Shown one piece after another: positions 26,767 through 36,272 of a stretch of 64,000 bases of DNA. The first letter of the stretch is position 1. Each line of letters opens with the position of its first letter. The stretch is taken from NCBI RefSeq assembly GCF_001468465.1, contig NZ_LNSA01000012.1, forward strand, positions 51,199 to 115,198. The letters are read 5' to 3'. This DNA is from Sphingopyxis sp. H115 (GTDB lineage Bacteria > Pseudomonadota > Alphaproteobacteria > Sphingomonadales > Sphingomonadaceae). Below the pieces are notes generated by a model that saw only the letters and a program-made list of their open reading frames with translations, did not search any database and had not been told where the DNA came from. The translations under genes and the position numbers were made by a program.

Positions 26767-27548
26767 CCGTCCACTTCATCGGCGCCGGCCCCGGCGCACC
26801 CGATCTTTTGACCCTGCGAGGGCGCGACCTGATCGCCGCCAGCCCGGTCTGCCTCTATGCCGGTTCGCTGGTTCCCGTGGCTGTACTCGATCACTGTCCG
26901 CCCGGTGCCCGCATCGTCAACACCGCGCCCATGACGCTGGACGAGATCATCGCCGAGATAGCGGAGGCTGACGCCGCAGGGTGCGATGTTGCCCGCCTCC
27001 ATTCGGGCGACCTGTCCGTCTGGTCGGCAATGGGCGAACAATTGCGCCGCCTGCGCGCACTGGACATTCCGTTTACGGTCACGCCGGGTGTTCCCGCCTT
27101 CTCGGCGGCAGCGGCGGCTCTGGAAGCCGAACTGACCTTGCCCGAGCTCGGCCAGTCGCTGGTACTCACGCGCACGCCAGGGCGGGCCAGCGCGATGCCG
27201 CAGAGCGAGAGCCTCGCCAATTTCGCTGTGACGGGCGCGACTCTGGCTATCCATCTATCGATCCACAACCTCGCGCGGGTCGTGGCCGATCTTGCTCCCG
27301 CCTATGGCGCGGATTGCCCCGTTGCGGTCGTCTGGCGCGCCAGCTGGCCCGACCAGCGGATCGTCCGGGCCACCCTCGACACCGTCGAAACAGCCATCGC
27401 CGGCAGCATGGAACGAACCGCGCTGATCCTTGTCGGACGGGTGCTGGGGGCGGAGGACTTCGCACAAAGCAGCCTCTACGCCCACGGCTACGACCGGCGC
27501 TTCCGCCCACAGGATGCGAGCTCGCGCTTTGCAGGAGCCGGGGAATGA
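26763..27548 (+). CDS. cobM: CobM, precorrin-4 C11-methyltransferase
   Basis: 261 residues from the ATG at 26763. It starts [18 protein letters not shown], with [25 protein letters not shown] and [15 protein letters not shown]. These are the diagnostic segments of C11 enzymes, which produce precorrin-5. ATGA overlaps occur on both sides. Confidence 0.95.
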   Translation: MTVHFIGAGPGAPDLLTLRGRDLIAASPVCLYAGSLVPVAVLDHCPPGARIVNTAPMTLDEIIAEIAEADAAGCDVARLHSGDLSVWSAMGEQLRRLRALDIPFTVTPGVPAFSAAAAALEAELTLPELGQSLVLTRTPGRASAMPQSESLANFAVTGATLAIHLSIHNLARVVADLAPAYGADCPVAVVWRASWPDQRIVRATLDTVETAIAGSMERTALILVGRVLGAEDFAQSSLYAHGYDRRFRPQDASSRFAGAGE

Positions 27549-28858
27549 GCGTTTCAGGCCTGATGATCGCCGCTCCGGCATCGGGAACGGGCAAGACTAC
27601 GGTCATGCTGGGCCTGCTGCGAGCGCTGGTTGAAGACGGCGCGGTGGTCCAGCCCTTCAAGAGCGGTCCCGACTATATCGATCCCGCCTTTCACCGCGCC
27701 GCCTGCGGCCGTGCGTCGTTCAACCTCGATACTTGGGCCATGAATGGCGAGCTGATCGCTGCAATCGCGGGAGAGGCTGTTGGCGCGGACATGGTGCTTG
27801 CCGAGGCTTCGATGGGCCTTTTCGATGGTGTCGCGAGCCGGGGTGCCGTTGGCAATGGCGCCAGTGCGGACATTGCACGGACAATGGGCTGGCCGGTTGT
27901 GCTGGTGCTGGACGTGTCCGGACAAGCCCAATCCGCCGCTGCAACGGCGCTCGGTTTCAAGCATCTGGATGACACGCTGCCGTTTGCAGGCGTGATCCTG
28001 AACCGGGTGGCCAGTCCCCGCCATGAACGGCTGGTGCGCCGGGGGATGGAAGCGATAGGCATGCCTGTGCTGGGTGCCCTGCCCCGGCGCGGCGATCTCA
28101 CCCTGCCAGAACGCCATCTCGGTCTGGTCCAGGCTGTCGAGCATCCCGATCTCGAGCGGGCGATATCGGACTATGCCGCATTTCTGCGTGCAAATGTCGA
28201 TCTGAATGCCATCCGCCATGCCGCCAGCAGCAACAGCGCCCCGCCTCCGGCCCCCGGCCAACTGCCGCTTCCCCCTGCCCAGCGGATTGCCATCGCCCGC
28301 GATCCCGCCTTTTCCTTCGTCTATCCCCATGTGCTCGAAGGTTGGCGGCGGGCTGGCGCGGAGATCATGCCCTTCTCGCCATTGGCAAACGAGGCCCCTG
28401 CCCGCGATGCCGATCTTGTCTGGCTGCCGGGCGGCTATCCGGAATTGCACGCAGGGACCATCGCTGCAGCGACGAACTTCCTGACCGGCCTGCGCCATCA
28501 CGCCAAGACCCGCCCGGTCCACGGCGAATGCGGCGGCTACATGGTTCTGGGCGAGGCCTTGGTGGACAAGTCGGGAGAACGGCATCGTATGGCCGGCCTG
28601 CTGGGGCTTGTTACCAGCTATGCACAGCGCAAGATGCATCTCGGCTATCGCCAGGCCGAACTGCTGGCACCGATAGCCGGACTGGCCAAAGGCAAAAGAC
28701 TGCGCGGCCACGAGTTCCACTACTCGACGATCCTCGAGCAGACAGACGCAGCGCTGGCATGTGTAACCGATGCAGATGGCGTCGCGGTTGCCGAAACAGG
28801 CTCGTATCGCGGCCGCGTGACCGGAACCTTCTTCCACATGATCGCGAACGCATCGTGA
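27545..28858 (+). CDS. cobB: CobB, hydrogenobyrinic acid a,c-diamide synthase
   Basis: 437 residues. The N-terminal ATP-grasp-like P-loop domain has [19 protein letters not shown] and [13 protein letters not shown]. The C-terminal class I-like glutamine amidotransferase has [11 protein letters not shown] and the nucleophile Cys in [11 protein letters not shown]. It amidates the a and c side chains using glutamine and ATP. It overlaps cobM and the GTG start of cobA by 4 nt each. Confidence 0.95.
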   Translation: MSVSGLMIAAPASGTGKTTVMLGLLRALVEDGAVVQPFKSGPDYIDPAFHRAACGRASFNLDTWAMNGELIAAIAGEAVGADMVLAEASMGLFDGVASRGAVGNGASADIARTMGWPVVLVLDVSGQAQSAAATALGFKHLDDTLPFAGVILNRVASPRHERLVRRGMEAIGMPVLGALPRRGDLTLPERHLGLVQAVEHPDLERAISDYAAFLRANVDLNAIRHAASSNSAPPPAPGQLPLPPAQRIAIARDPAFSFVYPHVLEGWRRAGAEIMPFSPLANEAPARDADLVWLPGGYPELHAGTIAAATNFLTGLRHHAKTRPVHGECGGYMVLGEALVDKSGERHRMAGLLGLVTSYAQRKMHLGYRQAELLAPIAGLAKGKRLRGHEFHYSTILEQTDAALACVTDADGVAVAETGSYRGRVTGTFFHMIANAS

Positions 28859-29577
28859 AAGGGTTCGTATCATTTGTGGGTGCGGGCCCTGGCGATCCCG
28901 AGCTGCTGACCCTTAAAGCCGTTTCTCGTCTTGAGACAGCGCAGGTGGTCCTGTTTGATGATCTGGCTGCGGGACCGATCCTGGCCCGCGCGCGCGATGA
29001 CGCTGAACTGGTAGCGGTAGGCAAGCGCGCCGGTCGGCCATCTCCAAGTCAGGCCGAAGTCAGCCGTCTTCTGGTGGACCATGCCCTGGCCGGGAAGCAT
29101 GTCATCCGGCTCAAATCGGGAGATGCTGGCTTGTTCGGCCGACTCGAAGAAGAAATTGAGGCGCTTCGCCATGCGGGAATCTCGTTCGAGATCATTCCTG
29201 GCGTCAGCTCGGCGACCGCCGCAGCGGCAGCTGCCGCGATACCACTGACACGACGCGAGCACGCTAGACGCGTCCAGTTCGTAACCGGACATGGCAAGAC
29301 TGGCACTTTACCCGAAGACCTCAATCTATCAGCGCTTGCCGACCCTTGTGCCACAACGGTCGTCTTCATGCCAAAGCGCACATTTCCGGCGCTTGCTGCG
29401 CAGCTTGTCGCGGCAGGACTTGCGGACGATACTGCAGCCTTGTTGGCAGAAAACATTAGCCGACCGGACCAAAGACTTACCAGAAGCACTATTGCCGGAC
29501 TTGCTCGGTCACTTGCCGACGGCGGATCGGATGCAACCGCACTGGTGATCTACGGCCCCATGATGGAGGAGGCATGA
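28855..29577 (+). CDS. cobA: CobA, uroporphyrinogen-III C-methyltransferase
   Basis: 240 residues from a GTG at 28855 that overlaps the cobB stop as GTGA; this start places FVSFVGAGPGDPELLTLKA at the N-terminus as in other SUMT enzymes. LKSGDAGLFGR, EIIPGVSSATAAAAAA and VQFVTGHGKTG follow. It commits uroporphyrinogen III to B12 by making precorrin-2. No CysG-type siroheme domain is attached, so it is probably dedicated to B12. Confidence 0.94.
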   Translation: MKGFVSFVGAGPGDPELLTLKAVSRLETAQVVLFDDLAAGPILARARDDAELVAVGKRAGRPSPSQAEVSRLLVDHALAGKHVIRLKSGDAGLFGRLEEEIEALRHAGISFEIIPGVSSATAAAAAAAIPLTRREHARRVQFVTGHGKTGTLPEDLNLSALADPCATTVVFMPKRTFPALAAQLVAAGLADDTAALLAENISRPDQRLTRSTIAGLARSLADGGSDATALVIYGPMMEEA

Positions 29578-30338
29578 TCCACCTCCATCTGATCGGCATA
29601 GGCACCGGGAATCCCGACCACCTGACGCGTGCTGCAATACGCACAATCAACGCGGTCGATCTCATTCTGCTGCCCCGCAAAGGCGATGCCAAATCAGATC
29701 TCCTGGACCTGCGCCACTCCATCTGTGGCGCCGCATTGGCCTCACCGGTCCGCATGGCCGAGTTCGACATGCCCGTTCGCCGACAGGATGGCGACTACAC
29801 GCAGGCCGTCGACGATTGGCACGATGCGATTGCAGCGATTTGGGCAGAGCAGATAGCAGTTCACCTTCCTGATGGTGGGCGGGTCGCGCTGCTCGTGTGG
29901 GGCGATCCGTCGCTTTACGACAGCACACTGCGTATTGCCGATCGGCTCCGGACGGCTGGGGTCGACCTAACTGTTCGCGTCGAACCCGGTATCACCAGCA
30001 TTCAGGCTCTTACGGCTGCTCACGCCATCCCGCTGAACGCCTTGGCCGAACCTGTCACGATCACCACCGGCCGCAGGTTGCGCCGGGAAGGCTGGCCGCT
30101 GGGAGTGCACACGATCGTCGTCATGCTCGATTCCGGCTGCGCCTTCGAAGTCCTCGATCCTGCTGGCATCACGATCTGGTGGGGTGCCTATCTGGGCATG
30201 TCGCAAGAAGCACTGGTGCATGGGCCACTTGCCGATTCTGCGCCGCAGATTGCCGCGCGCCGCGCGGAACTGCGCGCTCGCCACGGCTGGATCATGGATG
30301 TCTACCTGATGCGAAAGGAACGAGCCGATGCCTGCTGA
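29574..30338 (+). CDS. cobF: CobF, precorrin-6A synthase (deacetylating)
   Basis: 254 residues. Tetrapyrrole methylase fold beginning LHLIGIGTGNPDHLTRAA, then LLVWGDPSLYDSTLRIADRL and EPGITSIQALTAAHAIPLN. It methylates C1 and releases the extruded acetyl group. CobF is found only in aerobic-pathway organisms. It overlaps cobA by 4 nt and cobO by 11 nt. Confidence 0.95.
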   Translation: MIHLHLIGIGTGNPDHLTRAAIRTINAVDLILLPRKGDAKSDLLDLRHSICGAALASPVRMAEFDMPVRRQDGDYTQAVDDWHDAIAAIWAEQIAVHLPDGGRVALLVWGDPSLYDSTLRIADRLRTAGVDLTVRVEPGITSIQALTAAHAIPLNALAEPVTITTGRRLRREGWPLGVHTIVVMLDSGCAFEVLDPAGITIWWGAYLGMSQEALVHGPLADSAPQIAARRAELRARHGWIMDVYLMRKERADAC

Positions 30339-30954
30339 CCGCGAAGAAGAAGCTGCAAGCGCAGATGCGCGCCATGCCGAGAAAATGCGCAAGATCCAGG
30401 CTGCGCGTAGCACCATGATGGCCACCAAGACCCGCGAGCAGGGGCTGCTGATCGTTCACACTGGCACGGGCAAGGGCAAGACAAGCGCTGCACTCGGTAT
30501 GGTCGTGCGCGCAATAGGACATGGCATGAAGGTCGGGGTCGTCCAGTTCGTCAAGGGCGCGATGGCGACAGGCGAAAAGACGGTGTTCGACGCTTTCCCG
30601 GAAAATGTCGAGTTCAAGCCGATGGGTGAAGGTTTCACCTGGGATACGCAAGACCGGACACGCGATATCGCTTCGGCACGTACTGCCTGGGATGAAGTCT
30701 GCCGCATGATCGCCGATCCGGCTTACCAGATGGTGGTAGCCGACGAACTCAACATCGTCCTTCGGTATGACTACCTGCCCTTGGATGAGGTTCTTAAGGC
30801 GTTTGCCGCGAAACCCGAGATGAAACATGTCATCGTCACCGGACGCAATGCGCCCGATGCACTGATCGAGGCGGCCGATCTCGTCACCGAGATGACCATG
30901 ATCAAGCACCCTTTCCGCTCGGGCGTGAAGGCGCAGGCAGGGATCGAGTTCTGA
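30328..30954 (+). CDS. cobO: CobO/BtuR-type corrinoid adenosyltransferase
   Basis: 208 residues. The P-loop is HTGTGKGKTSAALGM at ~44-58, followed by VVQFVKG and the VVADELNIVLRYDYLPLDEV segment typical of CobA(Salmonella)/CobO. It adds the 5'-deoxyadenosyl group of ATP to Co(I) corrinoids. The required Co(II) reductase CobR is not encoded here. The tail overlaps the proposed bluB CTG start. Confidence 0.95.
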   Translation: MPADREEEAASADARHAEKMRKIQAARSTMMATKTREQGLLIVHTGTGKGKTSAALGMVVRAIGHGMKVGVVQFVKGAMATGEKTVFDAFPENVEFKPMGEGFTWDTQDRTRDIASARTAWDEVCRMIADPAYQMVVADELNIVLRYDYLPLDEVLKAFAAKPEMKHVIVTGRNAPDALIEAADLVTEMTMIKHPFRSGVKAQAGIEF

Positions 30955-31598
30955 GCGATCTGCCGCCCCAGTTCGATGCCGAGTTCGCGGCTCGATTTGC
31001 GCAGCTGCTGCGCTGGCGACGCGATGTGCGGCACTTCGAAGCCCGTGCTGTCGCGGAAGAGGAGATGTGTGCGCTGCTGGAGTGTGCCTCCCTCGCGCCT
31101 TCGGTCGGGAATGCGCAGCCCTGGCGGTTCGTGCGCGTGCGTTCATCCACCCTTCGTCAGGCGCTGGCCGACCATGTCGATGCACAGAACGCACAAGCAG
31201 CGCAGCAATATGCCTGCCAAGCCCGGCAGGAACTGTATCGTTCGCTCAAGCTGCATGGCCTTCGCGAAGCCCCGGAACTGATCGTGGTGTTCTGTGATGA
31301 GCAGCCCAAAGCAGGCCATGGACTTGGCATTGTCAGTATGCCGGAGATGTTGCGCTATTCATGCGTGCTGGCGATCCACACACTCTGGCTGGCGGCAAGG
31401 CTCCGCGGCATTGGCGTCGGATGGGTATCGATCCTCGAGCCCGGTGTCATCCGCGCCTTGCTGGACGTACCCGCCGACTGGTCGCTGATTGCACTGCTGT
31501 GCTTCGGATACCCCCAGGACCCGTCCCAGACACCCGAATTGGAGCGGCGGGGCTGGCAAGCCCGGGAACCTGTGACCAACCGAGTGTTCGACCGATGA
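30951..31598 (+). CDS. bluB: BluB, 5,6-dimethylbenzimidazole synthase (CTG start proposed)
   Basis: 215 residues if it begins at CTG 30951. BluB destroys FMNH2 in the presence of O2 to make the lower ligand of B12. LRWRRDVRHFEA, CASLAPSVGNAQPWRFV, QELYRSLKLHG and IGVGWVSILEP are clear BluB segments. The conserved RRDVR lies before the first standard start codon (GTG 31026), and no ATG, GTG or TTG occurs in frame upstream. CTG 30951 overlaps the cobO stop as CTGA, copying the ATGA junctions of its neighbours, and has AGGGA about 7 nt upstream. Function is certain; the start is inferred. Confidence 0.9.
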   Translation: MSDLPPQFDAEFAARFAQLLRWRRDVRHFEARAVAEEEMCALLECASLAPSVGNAQPWRFVRVRSSTLRQALADHVDAQNAQAAQQYACQARQELYRSLKLHGLREAPELIVVFCDEQPKAGHGLGIVSMPEMLRYSCVLAIHTLWLAARLRGIGVGWVSILEPGVIRALLDVPADWSLIALLCFGYPQDPSQTPELERRGWQAREPVTNRVFDR

Positions 31599-31608
31599 CC
31601 CCCAATCT

Positions 31609-32031
31609 ATGGAGCAAGAAATTATGTTGATCCCCGTCGAGGACGGCCCTGCCGTAGTAGCATGCAACACCTGCCGACACAGCAGCACCGCAAAGGAGGA
31701 TGACGCCGGTGTGCGTGGTGGCGCGCGTATGGTCGAGGCCCTGCGCGCCGTGCAGGCACGCGATGAACGCTATTCCGGTATCGCGGTGCAGGAAATGCCC
31801 TGCTTGTTCGCCTGCAGCGAATTCTGCACGGTCCATCTTCGTGCGCCAGGCAAAGTCGGGTATGTTCTGGGCCGCTTCACTCCCGATGAAGATGCCGCCG
31901 CTGCCATCCTCGATTATGCCGTCCATTATGCGCAAAGCGAACATGGCCGGGTTCCGTTCAAGGACTGGCCGCAGGGCGTCAAAGGCCACTTCATCACCCG
32001 CACACCGCCGCCGGGCTTTGTCGCGCAATGA
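31609..32031 (+). CDS. DUF1636-type metal- or Fe-S-binding protein in the B12 operon
   Basis: 140 residues from the ATG at 31609 (an ATG at 31624 is also possible). It has two cysteine groups, CNTCRH near residue 19 and CLFACSEFC near 65. This arrangement occurs in thioredoxin-like ferredoxin folds of the DUF1636 family. Such genes are often beside B12 and cobalt-transport genes. It could bind cobalt or carry an Fe-S cluster that supplies electrons to a corrin step; with CobR missing here, a redox role is worth testing. It overlaps cobT by 4 nt. Confidence 0.82.
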   Translation: MEQEIMLIPVEDGPAVVACNTCRHSSTAKEDDAGVRGGARMVEALRAVQARDERYSGIAVQEMPCLFACSEFCTVHLRAPGKVGYVLGRFTPDEDAAAAILDYAVHYAQSEHGRVPFKDWPQGVKGHFITRTPPPGFVAQ

Positions 32032-33044
32032 GCACGTTTTCTTCCGTCGATGCCTTTGATGCTGCCATTGCCGATATGCCTGCGCCAGATGAAACAGCAA
32101 TGGCCAGCGCGCGCAACCGGCAGTCGCAACTGACCAAGCCGCCAGGATCCCTGGGACGGCTGGAAGAGATCGCGATCTTCATGGCCGGTTGGCAAGGCCA
32201 CGAAAGACCCCGGCTGGAACGGGGGCGTGCAGTCGTGTTTGCGGGCAATCATGGCGTCACGGCACGGGGCGTGAGCGCCTTTCCTCCCGAAGTCACCCAC
32301 CAGATGGTGGCCAATTTTGAAGCAGGTGGCGCTGCCATCAACGCGCTGTGTGCCGCTGCCGGGCTCGATCTTCAGGTGCTGGCGCTGGAGCTTGACCGGC
32401 CAACCGCCGATTTCACCTCAGCCCCGGCCATGACCGAAAGCGAATGCCTTGCCGCGCTGTCTTCCGGGGCCGCCATGGTCGAAGCCGGCCTTGATCTCCT
32501 TGTCCCTGGCGAGATGGGCATCGGCAACACCACGGCCGCTGCAGCCCTCTGTGCAAAGGCGCTGGGAGGCGGTGCAGGCGAATGGGTCGGCCCGGGAACG
32601 GGGCTCGATCCGGCGGGCGTGGCGCGCAAGATCGGTGTAATCGAAGCGGCACTCGTCTTCCATCAGGTTGCACCGTCAACGCCTTTCGAAACCCTGCGGC
32701 GTCTGGGCGGGAGGGAAATAGCCGCAATGGCAGGTGCAATTGTCCGTGCAAGGCAACTTCGGGTGCCGGTGCTCCTGGATGGCTTCATCTGCTGCGCTGC
32801 CATCGCGCCGATCTTTGCCGCCGAACCTGCAATTGTCGACCATTGCCTGGCAGGGCATTGTTCGGCCGAACCTGGTCACAAACGGTTGCTCGAGCGGTTC
32901 GGTCTCGCACCGCTCCTCACTCTGGGCATGCGCCTGGGCGAAGGGAGCGGCGCTGCGGTCGCGGCCCAGATCGTGCGTTCAGCTCTCGCCGCACACAACC
33001 AGATGGCCACTTTTGCCGAAGCTGGCGTGGCTGCTGGCGTATGA
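32028..33044 (+). CDS. cobT: CobT, nicotinate-nucleotide:dimethylbenzimidazole phosphoribosyltransferase
   Basis: 338 residues (CobU in Pseudomonas denitrificans naming; not the chelatase CobT). It contains KPPGSLGRLEEIA, VFAGNHGVTARGVSAFP, GEMGIGNTTAAAAL, VLLDGFICCAA and the catalytic Glu in RLGEGSGAAVA. It activates dimethylbenzimidazole to alpha-ribazole phosphate, following BluB directly in the pathway. ATGA overlap with the phosphatase gene. Confidence 0.95.
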   Translation: MSTFSSVDAFDAAIADMPAPDETAMASARNRQSQLTKPPGSLGRLEEIAIFMAGWQGHERPRLERGRAVVFAGNHGVTARGVSAFPPEVTHQMVANFEAGGAAINALCAAAGLDLQVLALELDRPTADFTSAPAMTESECLAALSSGAAMVEAGLDLLVPGEMGIGNTTAAAALCAKALGGGAGEWVGPGTGLDPAGVARKIGVIEAALVFHQVAPSTPFETLRRLGGREIAAMAGAIVRARQLRVPVLLDGFICCAAIAPIFAAEPAIVDHCLAGHCSAEPGHKRLLERFGLAPLLTLGMRLGEGSGAAVAAQIVRSALAAHNQMATFAEAGVAAGV

Positions 33045-33610
33045 GCGAGTTTTTCCTGCACCTCATGCGGCATGGCGAGCCCATCCACCCCGGTCTGCTT
33101 CTCGGAAGGACCGATGCGCCTACGACGCCCGAGGGCGTCGCATCATGCGTGGCACAGGTCGAGGAACTGTCGTTCCAGTCGATTGTATGTTCCGATCTCC
33201 AGCGCTCGGCAGAGGCAGCAAGAGCTATCGCCGATCCAAGAGGGCTGCACCCGATCCTCGACTCACGGTGGCGCGAACTGGACTTCGGCGACTGGGACGG
33301 TCTGGCACCCGCTAAGGTCGACAGTGCCGCGATCAGCGCGTTCTGGGACGACCCGGACGCCAATCCGCCACCCGGTGGTGAGCGCTGGTCTGCTCTGGTT
33401 TCGCGCGTGGAAGCGGCCTTGGCCGCAATCCCGCCGCAAGACACGCTGGTCGTAACGCATGGCGGAGCAATCCGGGCTGCGCTGGCCAGCCTGTTCGGCT
33501 TCGGACAGCGGCAGGTCTGGGCGTTTGACCTTCCCTATGCCGCGCTGATCAGCCTGCGGGTCTGGCCGGGAACGCCGCGCTCAGCCCAGATCGCGGGCCT
33601 TTGGACATGA
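33041..33610 (+). CDS. cobC: CobC-type alpha-ribazole phosphatase (histidine phosphatase family)
   Basis: 189 residues from the ATG at 33041, overlapping the cobT stop. The phosphohistidine motif is LMRHGEP at residues 8-14; the second His is in VVTHGGAIRAAL near 143. CSDLQRSAEAA and WRELDFGDWDG are family segments. It dephosphorylates alpha-ribazole 5'-phosphate or adenosylcobalamin 5'-phosphate. The reaction within this superfamily is inferred from the position between cobT and cobS. Confidence 0.9.
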   Translation: MSEFFLHLMRHGEPIHPGLLLGRTDAPTTPEGVASCVAQVEELSFQSIVCSDLQRSAEAARAIADPRGLHPILDSRWRELDFGDWDGLAPAKVDSAAISAFWDDPDANPPPGGERWSALVSRVEAALAAIPPQDTLVVTHGGAIRAALASLFGFGQRQVWAFDLPYAALISLRVWPGTPRSAQIAGLWT

Positions 33611-33623
33611 AGCGCCCGATCGC

Positions 33624-34340
33624 ATGAAAGGCTTCCTCATCGCACTCCAGTTCCTCACCCGTTTGCCGACACCCCGGCTCACGGTTTCTGCCGAGGAATT
33701 CGCCCAGTCCATGCGCTGGTTTCCAGCTGCTGGGCTGGTGATTGGCCTTATCGTTGCCGGGGCCGCCTGGGTTGGAGCAAGGACCGATCCCTGGACCGGA
33801 GCCCTTGCCGCCTTGATCGCCTGGGTTCTCGTCACCGGAGCCCTTCACCTGGACGGTCTGGGAGATATGGCCGATGCCAGCGGCGCGGCCCACAAGGACC
33901 GCGAGCGGCTCCTGGCCGTCCTGGCAGATCCGCATGTCGGCAGCTTCGGCGTAACGGCCATCACCATGCAACTGCTGACCAAGCTCGTGCTGCTGCATGG
34001 CATGATCGAGCACAGCCAGTTTCTGGCACTGATCTGGGTGCCGGTCGCCGCGCGCATCGCGCCGCTGGCATGGACCTTGTTGCTATCGCCGTTGCACGAT
34101 GGCCTTGGTGCGCGCTTTCGGGGCGCGATCAGGCCGATCGATCTGGCGCTGTGGGCCGCAGTACTTCTCGCCACCACGGTGGCGTTTCCTGCATTGCTCA
34201 TTGCGGTTCCTGCTGCGGCACTATGGGGCCTGTGGATCAAGCGCGCTATTGGCGGCATCTCGGGCGATGGACACGGCGCCGGAATTGAACTGATCGAGGC
34301 GGCGCTGCTGCTGGCGCTTGTCGTGATGGCGGCCGCATGA
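33624..34340 (+). CDS. cobS: CobS, adenosylcobinamide-GDP ribazoletransferase (cobalamin synthase)
   Basis: 238 residues (CobV in P. denitrificans naming). An integral membrane protein with five to six hydrophobic segments. FLTRLPTPR at the N-terminus and the metal-binding HLDGLGDMADAS are diagnostic. It joins adenosylcobinamide-GDP to alpha-ribazole in the membrane. It is 13 nt after the phosphatase and overlaps cobD by 4 nt. Confidence 0.94.
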   Translation: MKGFLIALQFLTRLPTPRLTVSAEEFAQSMRWFPAAGLVIGLIVAGAAWVGARTDPWTGALAALIAWVLVTGALHLDGLGDMADASGAAHKDRERLLAVLADPHVGSFGVTAITMQLLTKLVLLHGMIEHSQFLALIWVPVAARIAPLAWTLLLSPLHDGLGARFRGAIRPIDLALWAAVLLATTVAFPALLIAVPAAALWGLWIKRAIGGISGDGHGAGIELIEAALLLALVVMAAA

Positions 34341-35326
34341 CCCGCGATCGCTGGACATGGCACGGCGGCGGCCTCTCTGCGGCCCGCGCGCATTTCGGCG
34401 ACGATGCGCGTGGTTGGATCGATTTTTCCACCGGGATCAATCCGCATGTCTGGCACGGTGCAGGGGCGGTGGAGATCGATTGGCGTGCCCTGCCAGACGA
34501 AATGGCCCTGCGCGCGCTGGAGCAAGCGGCCGCCGCCAGCTTCGGGTGTCATGCCGATCATGTCTGCGCGGTGCCAGGCACCGAAGTTGGCCTTCGCCTC
34601 GCCGGCAGGGTGCTGGGCGATGACGTCTGCCACGCCGTTCCATCCTATCGCACCCACGGCGAGATGGCGGCCTCCAGCCATCCCGTAACGCTTGGCAATC
34701 TGGCGCTGGCCGATGGATCAAGCCTGATCCTTGCCAACCCCAACAACCCGGATGGCGTCCTGCTTTCTCGGGAAGCCTTGAGCGATCTTCTGGTGCGGCG
34801 TGGTCGGAAAGGGTGGCTGGTAATCGACGAAGCCTTTGCAGACTGCCACCCCGACCACAGTTTCGCCGACCAAGTTGATGATCGGCACAGACTCCTGATC
34901 TTTCGGTCCTTCGGGAAATTCTTTGGCCTCGCCGGATTGCGGCTCGGTTTTGTGCTGGGCCCTCGTCCGATCCTGGCGAGTCTGCGTAAGCAGCTAGGTG
35001 CCTGGCCGGTCTCGGCGGCTGCGATCGCCATCGGCACCCGCGCCTATCAGGATATCGCCTGGCAGGACGCGATGCGGGAGCGCCTCATCGCCGAGGCCAC
35101 CAGCTTCGATCAGCGCTTGGCCTCGTTCGGTTTGTTGGCAAGCGGCGCATGCCCACTCTTCCGGCTGATAACGACGCCGGACGCGTCACACCTGTTTGAA
35201 CGTCTTGCCCGGGCTGCGATCCTCAGCCGCCCCTTCGCCGATAAACCGGATTGGTTACGCTTTGGCCTGCCCGCCAACGACGAGGCGATGGAGCGTCTCT
35301 GTGCCGTGCTCGAAGACCATGGCTGA
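34337..35326 (+). CDS. cobD: CobD/CobC-type threonine-phosphate decarboxylase (PLP)
   Basis: 329 residues (CobC in P. denitrificans naming). Fold type I PLP enzyme: WIDFSTGINPHVW at the N-terminus, ILANPNNPDGVLLSR, VIDEAFADCHPD, and the PLP Lys in IFRSFGKFFGLAGLRLGF. It supplies (R)-1-aminopropan-2-ol phosphate for CbiB. No L-threonine kinase (PduX/BluE) was seen nearby. It overlaps cbiB by 8 nt. Confidence 0.93.
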   Translation: MTRDRWTWHGGGLSAARAHFGDDARGWIDFSTGINPHVWHGAGAVEIDWRALPDEMALRALEQAAAASFGCHADHVCAVPGTEVGLRLAGRVLGDDVCHAVPSYRTHGEMAASSHPVTLGNLALADGSSLILANPNNPDGVLLSREALSDLLVRRGRKGWLVIDEAFADCHPDHSFADQVDDRHRLLIFRSFGKFFGLAGLRLGFVLGPRPILASLRKQLGAWPVSAAAIAIGTRAYQDIAWQDAMRERLIAEATSFDQRLASFGLLASGACPLFRLITTPDASHLFERLARAAILSRPFADKPDWLRFGLPANDEAMERLCAVLEDHG

Positions 35327-36272
35327 ACCGTTCGCGCTCATGGCCCTGGTGCTGGATGCTGCCATTGGCTGGCCTGGCGCGCTGTATCGCCGTGTCGGAC
35401 ATCCGGTCGGCCTGTTTGCCCGGATCATCAATGCCTGCGAAGGCGCATGGAACCGGCCAACTCACTCAGACGGCATACGCAAGACGCTCGGCGTCATGAC
35501 CGTTCTGATACTGCTGGTGCTGACAATCGGGGCTGGACTTGGCCTTACCGCGCTCGCCCGGCACCTGCTGGGCTCATGCTGGTGGCTTGGTGCCGCAGCA
35601 CTGGCCTGGCCCGCTCTGGCCCAACGCAGCCTCTACGATCATGTTCTTCCCATCGCAGTCGCACTGGAGCAGAATGATCTCGAAAGTGCGCGCCATGCCG
35701 TCTCCATGATCGTCGGGCGTGATACCGACACCCTTGATCGCGCGGGTGTGGCACGAGCTGCAATCGAAAGTCTGGCCGAAAGCTTTTGCGACGGCATCGC
35801 CGCGCCGCTGTTCTGGCTGGTTATCGGCGGCCTGCCCGGCGTCTGGGCCTACAAGGCGATCAATACGGCAGACAGCCTGATCGGCCATAAGGAAGCGCGC
35901 TGGCGCGCCTTTGGGTGGGCTGCGGCGCGCACGGACGATGTGATGAACCTGCTGCCGGCTCGGCTTGGCGGCGTCGTGGTATGTCTTGCCGGCGGCGGAG
36001 GGTGGGCCACGCTGTGGCGCGATCACCGCCGCCACGCCTCACCCAATGCAGGCTGGACCGAGGCGGCCATGGCGGGCGCGCTAGATCTCGCGCTCGCGGG
36101 ACCAGTGTCCTACGATGGTGTGACCCATGCCAAGGACTGGATCGGCAGCGGGCGGCGCGATGCTGGCGCTGCTGACGTCAGGCGCGCTTTGCGCATTTAT
36201 GTCCGCGCCTGCCTGTTGCTCTGGGCCATCGTGGCCGCTCTCACCTGGAAGGATATCGTATGGGCGCTCTGA
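35319..36272 (+). CDS. cbiB: CbiB, adenosylcobinamide-phosphate synthase
   Basis: 317 residues from the ATG at 35319 (CobD in P. denitrificans naming). Multi-spanning membrane protein starting [20 protein letters not shown] and [10 protein letters not shown], then [32 protein letters not shown] and [14 protein letters not shown]. All are typical CbiB blocks. It attaches the aminopropanol linker to adenosylcobyric acid. It overlaps cobD by 8 nt and cobQ by 13 nt. Confidence 0.95.
   Translation: MAEPFALMALVLDAAIGWPGALYRRVGHPVGLFARIINACEGAWNRPTHSDGIRKTLGVMTVLILLVLTIGAGLGLTALARHLLGSCWWLGAAALAWPALAQRSLYDHVLPIAVALEQNDLESARHAVSMIVGRDTDTLDRAGVARAAIESLAESFCDGIAAPLFWLVIGGLPGVWAYKAINTADSLIGHKEARWRAFGWAAARTDDVMNLLPARLGGVVVCLAGGGGWATLWRDHRRHASPNAGWTEAAMAGALDLALAGPVSYDGVTHAKDWIGSGRRDAGAADVRRALRIYVRACLLLWAIVAALTWKDIVWAL

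Noticed and set aside
31026..31598. BluB starting at GTG 31026
   Set aside because: This would remove most of the conserved RRDVR segment and leave a gap after cobO, unlike the overlaps elsewhere in the operon.
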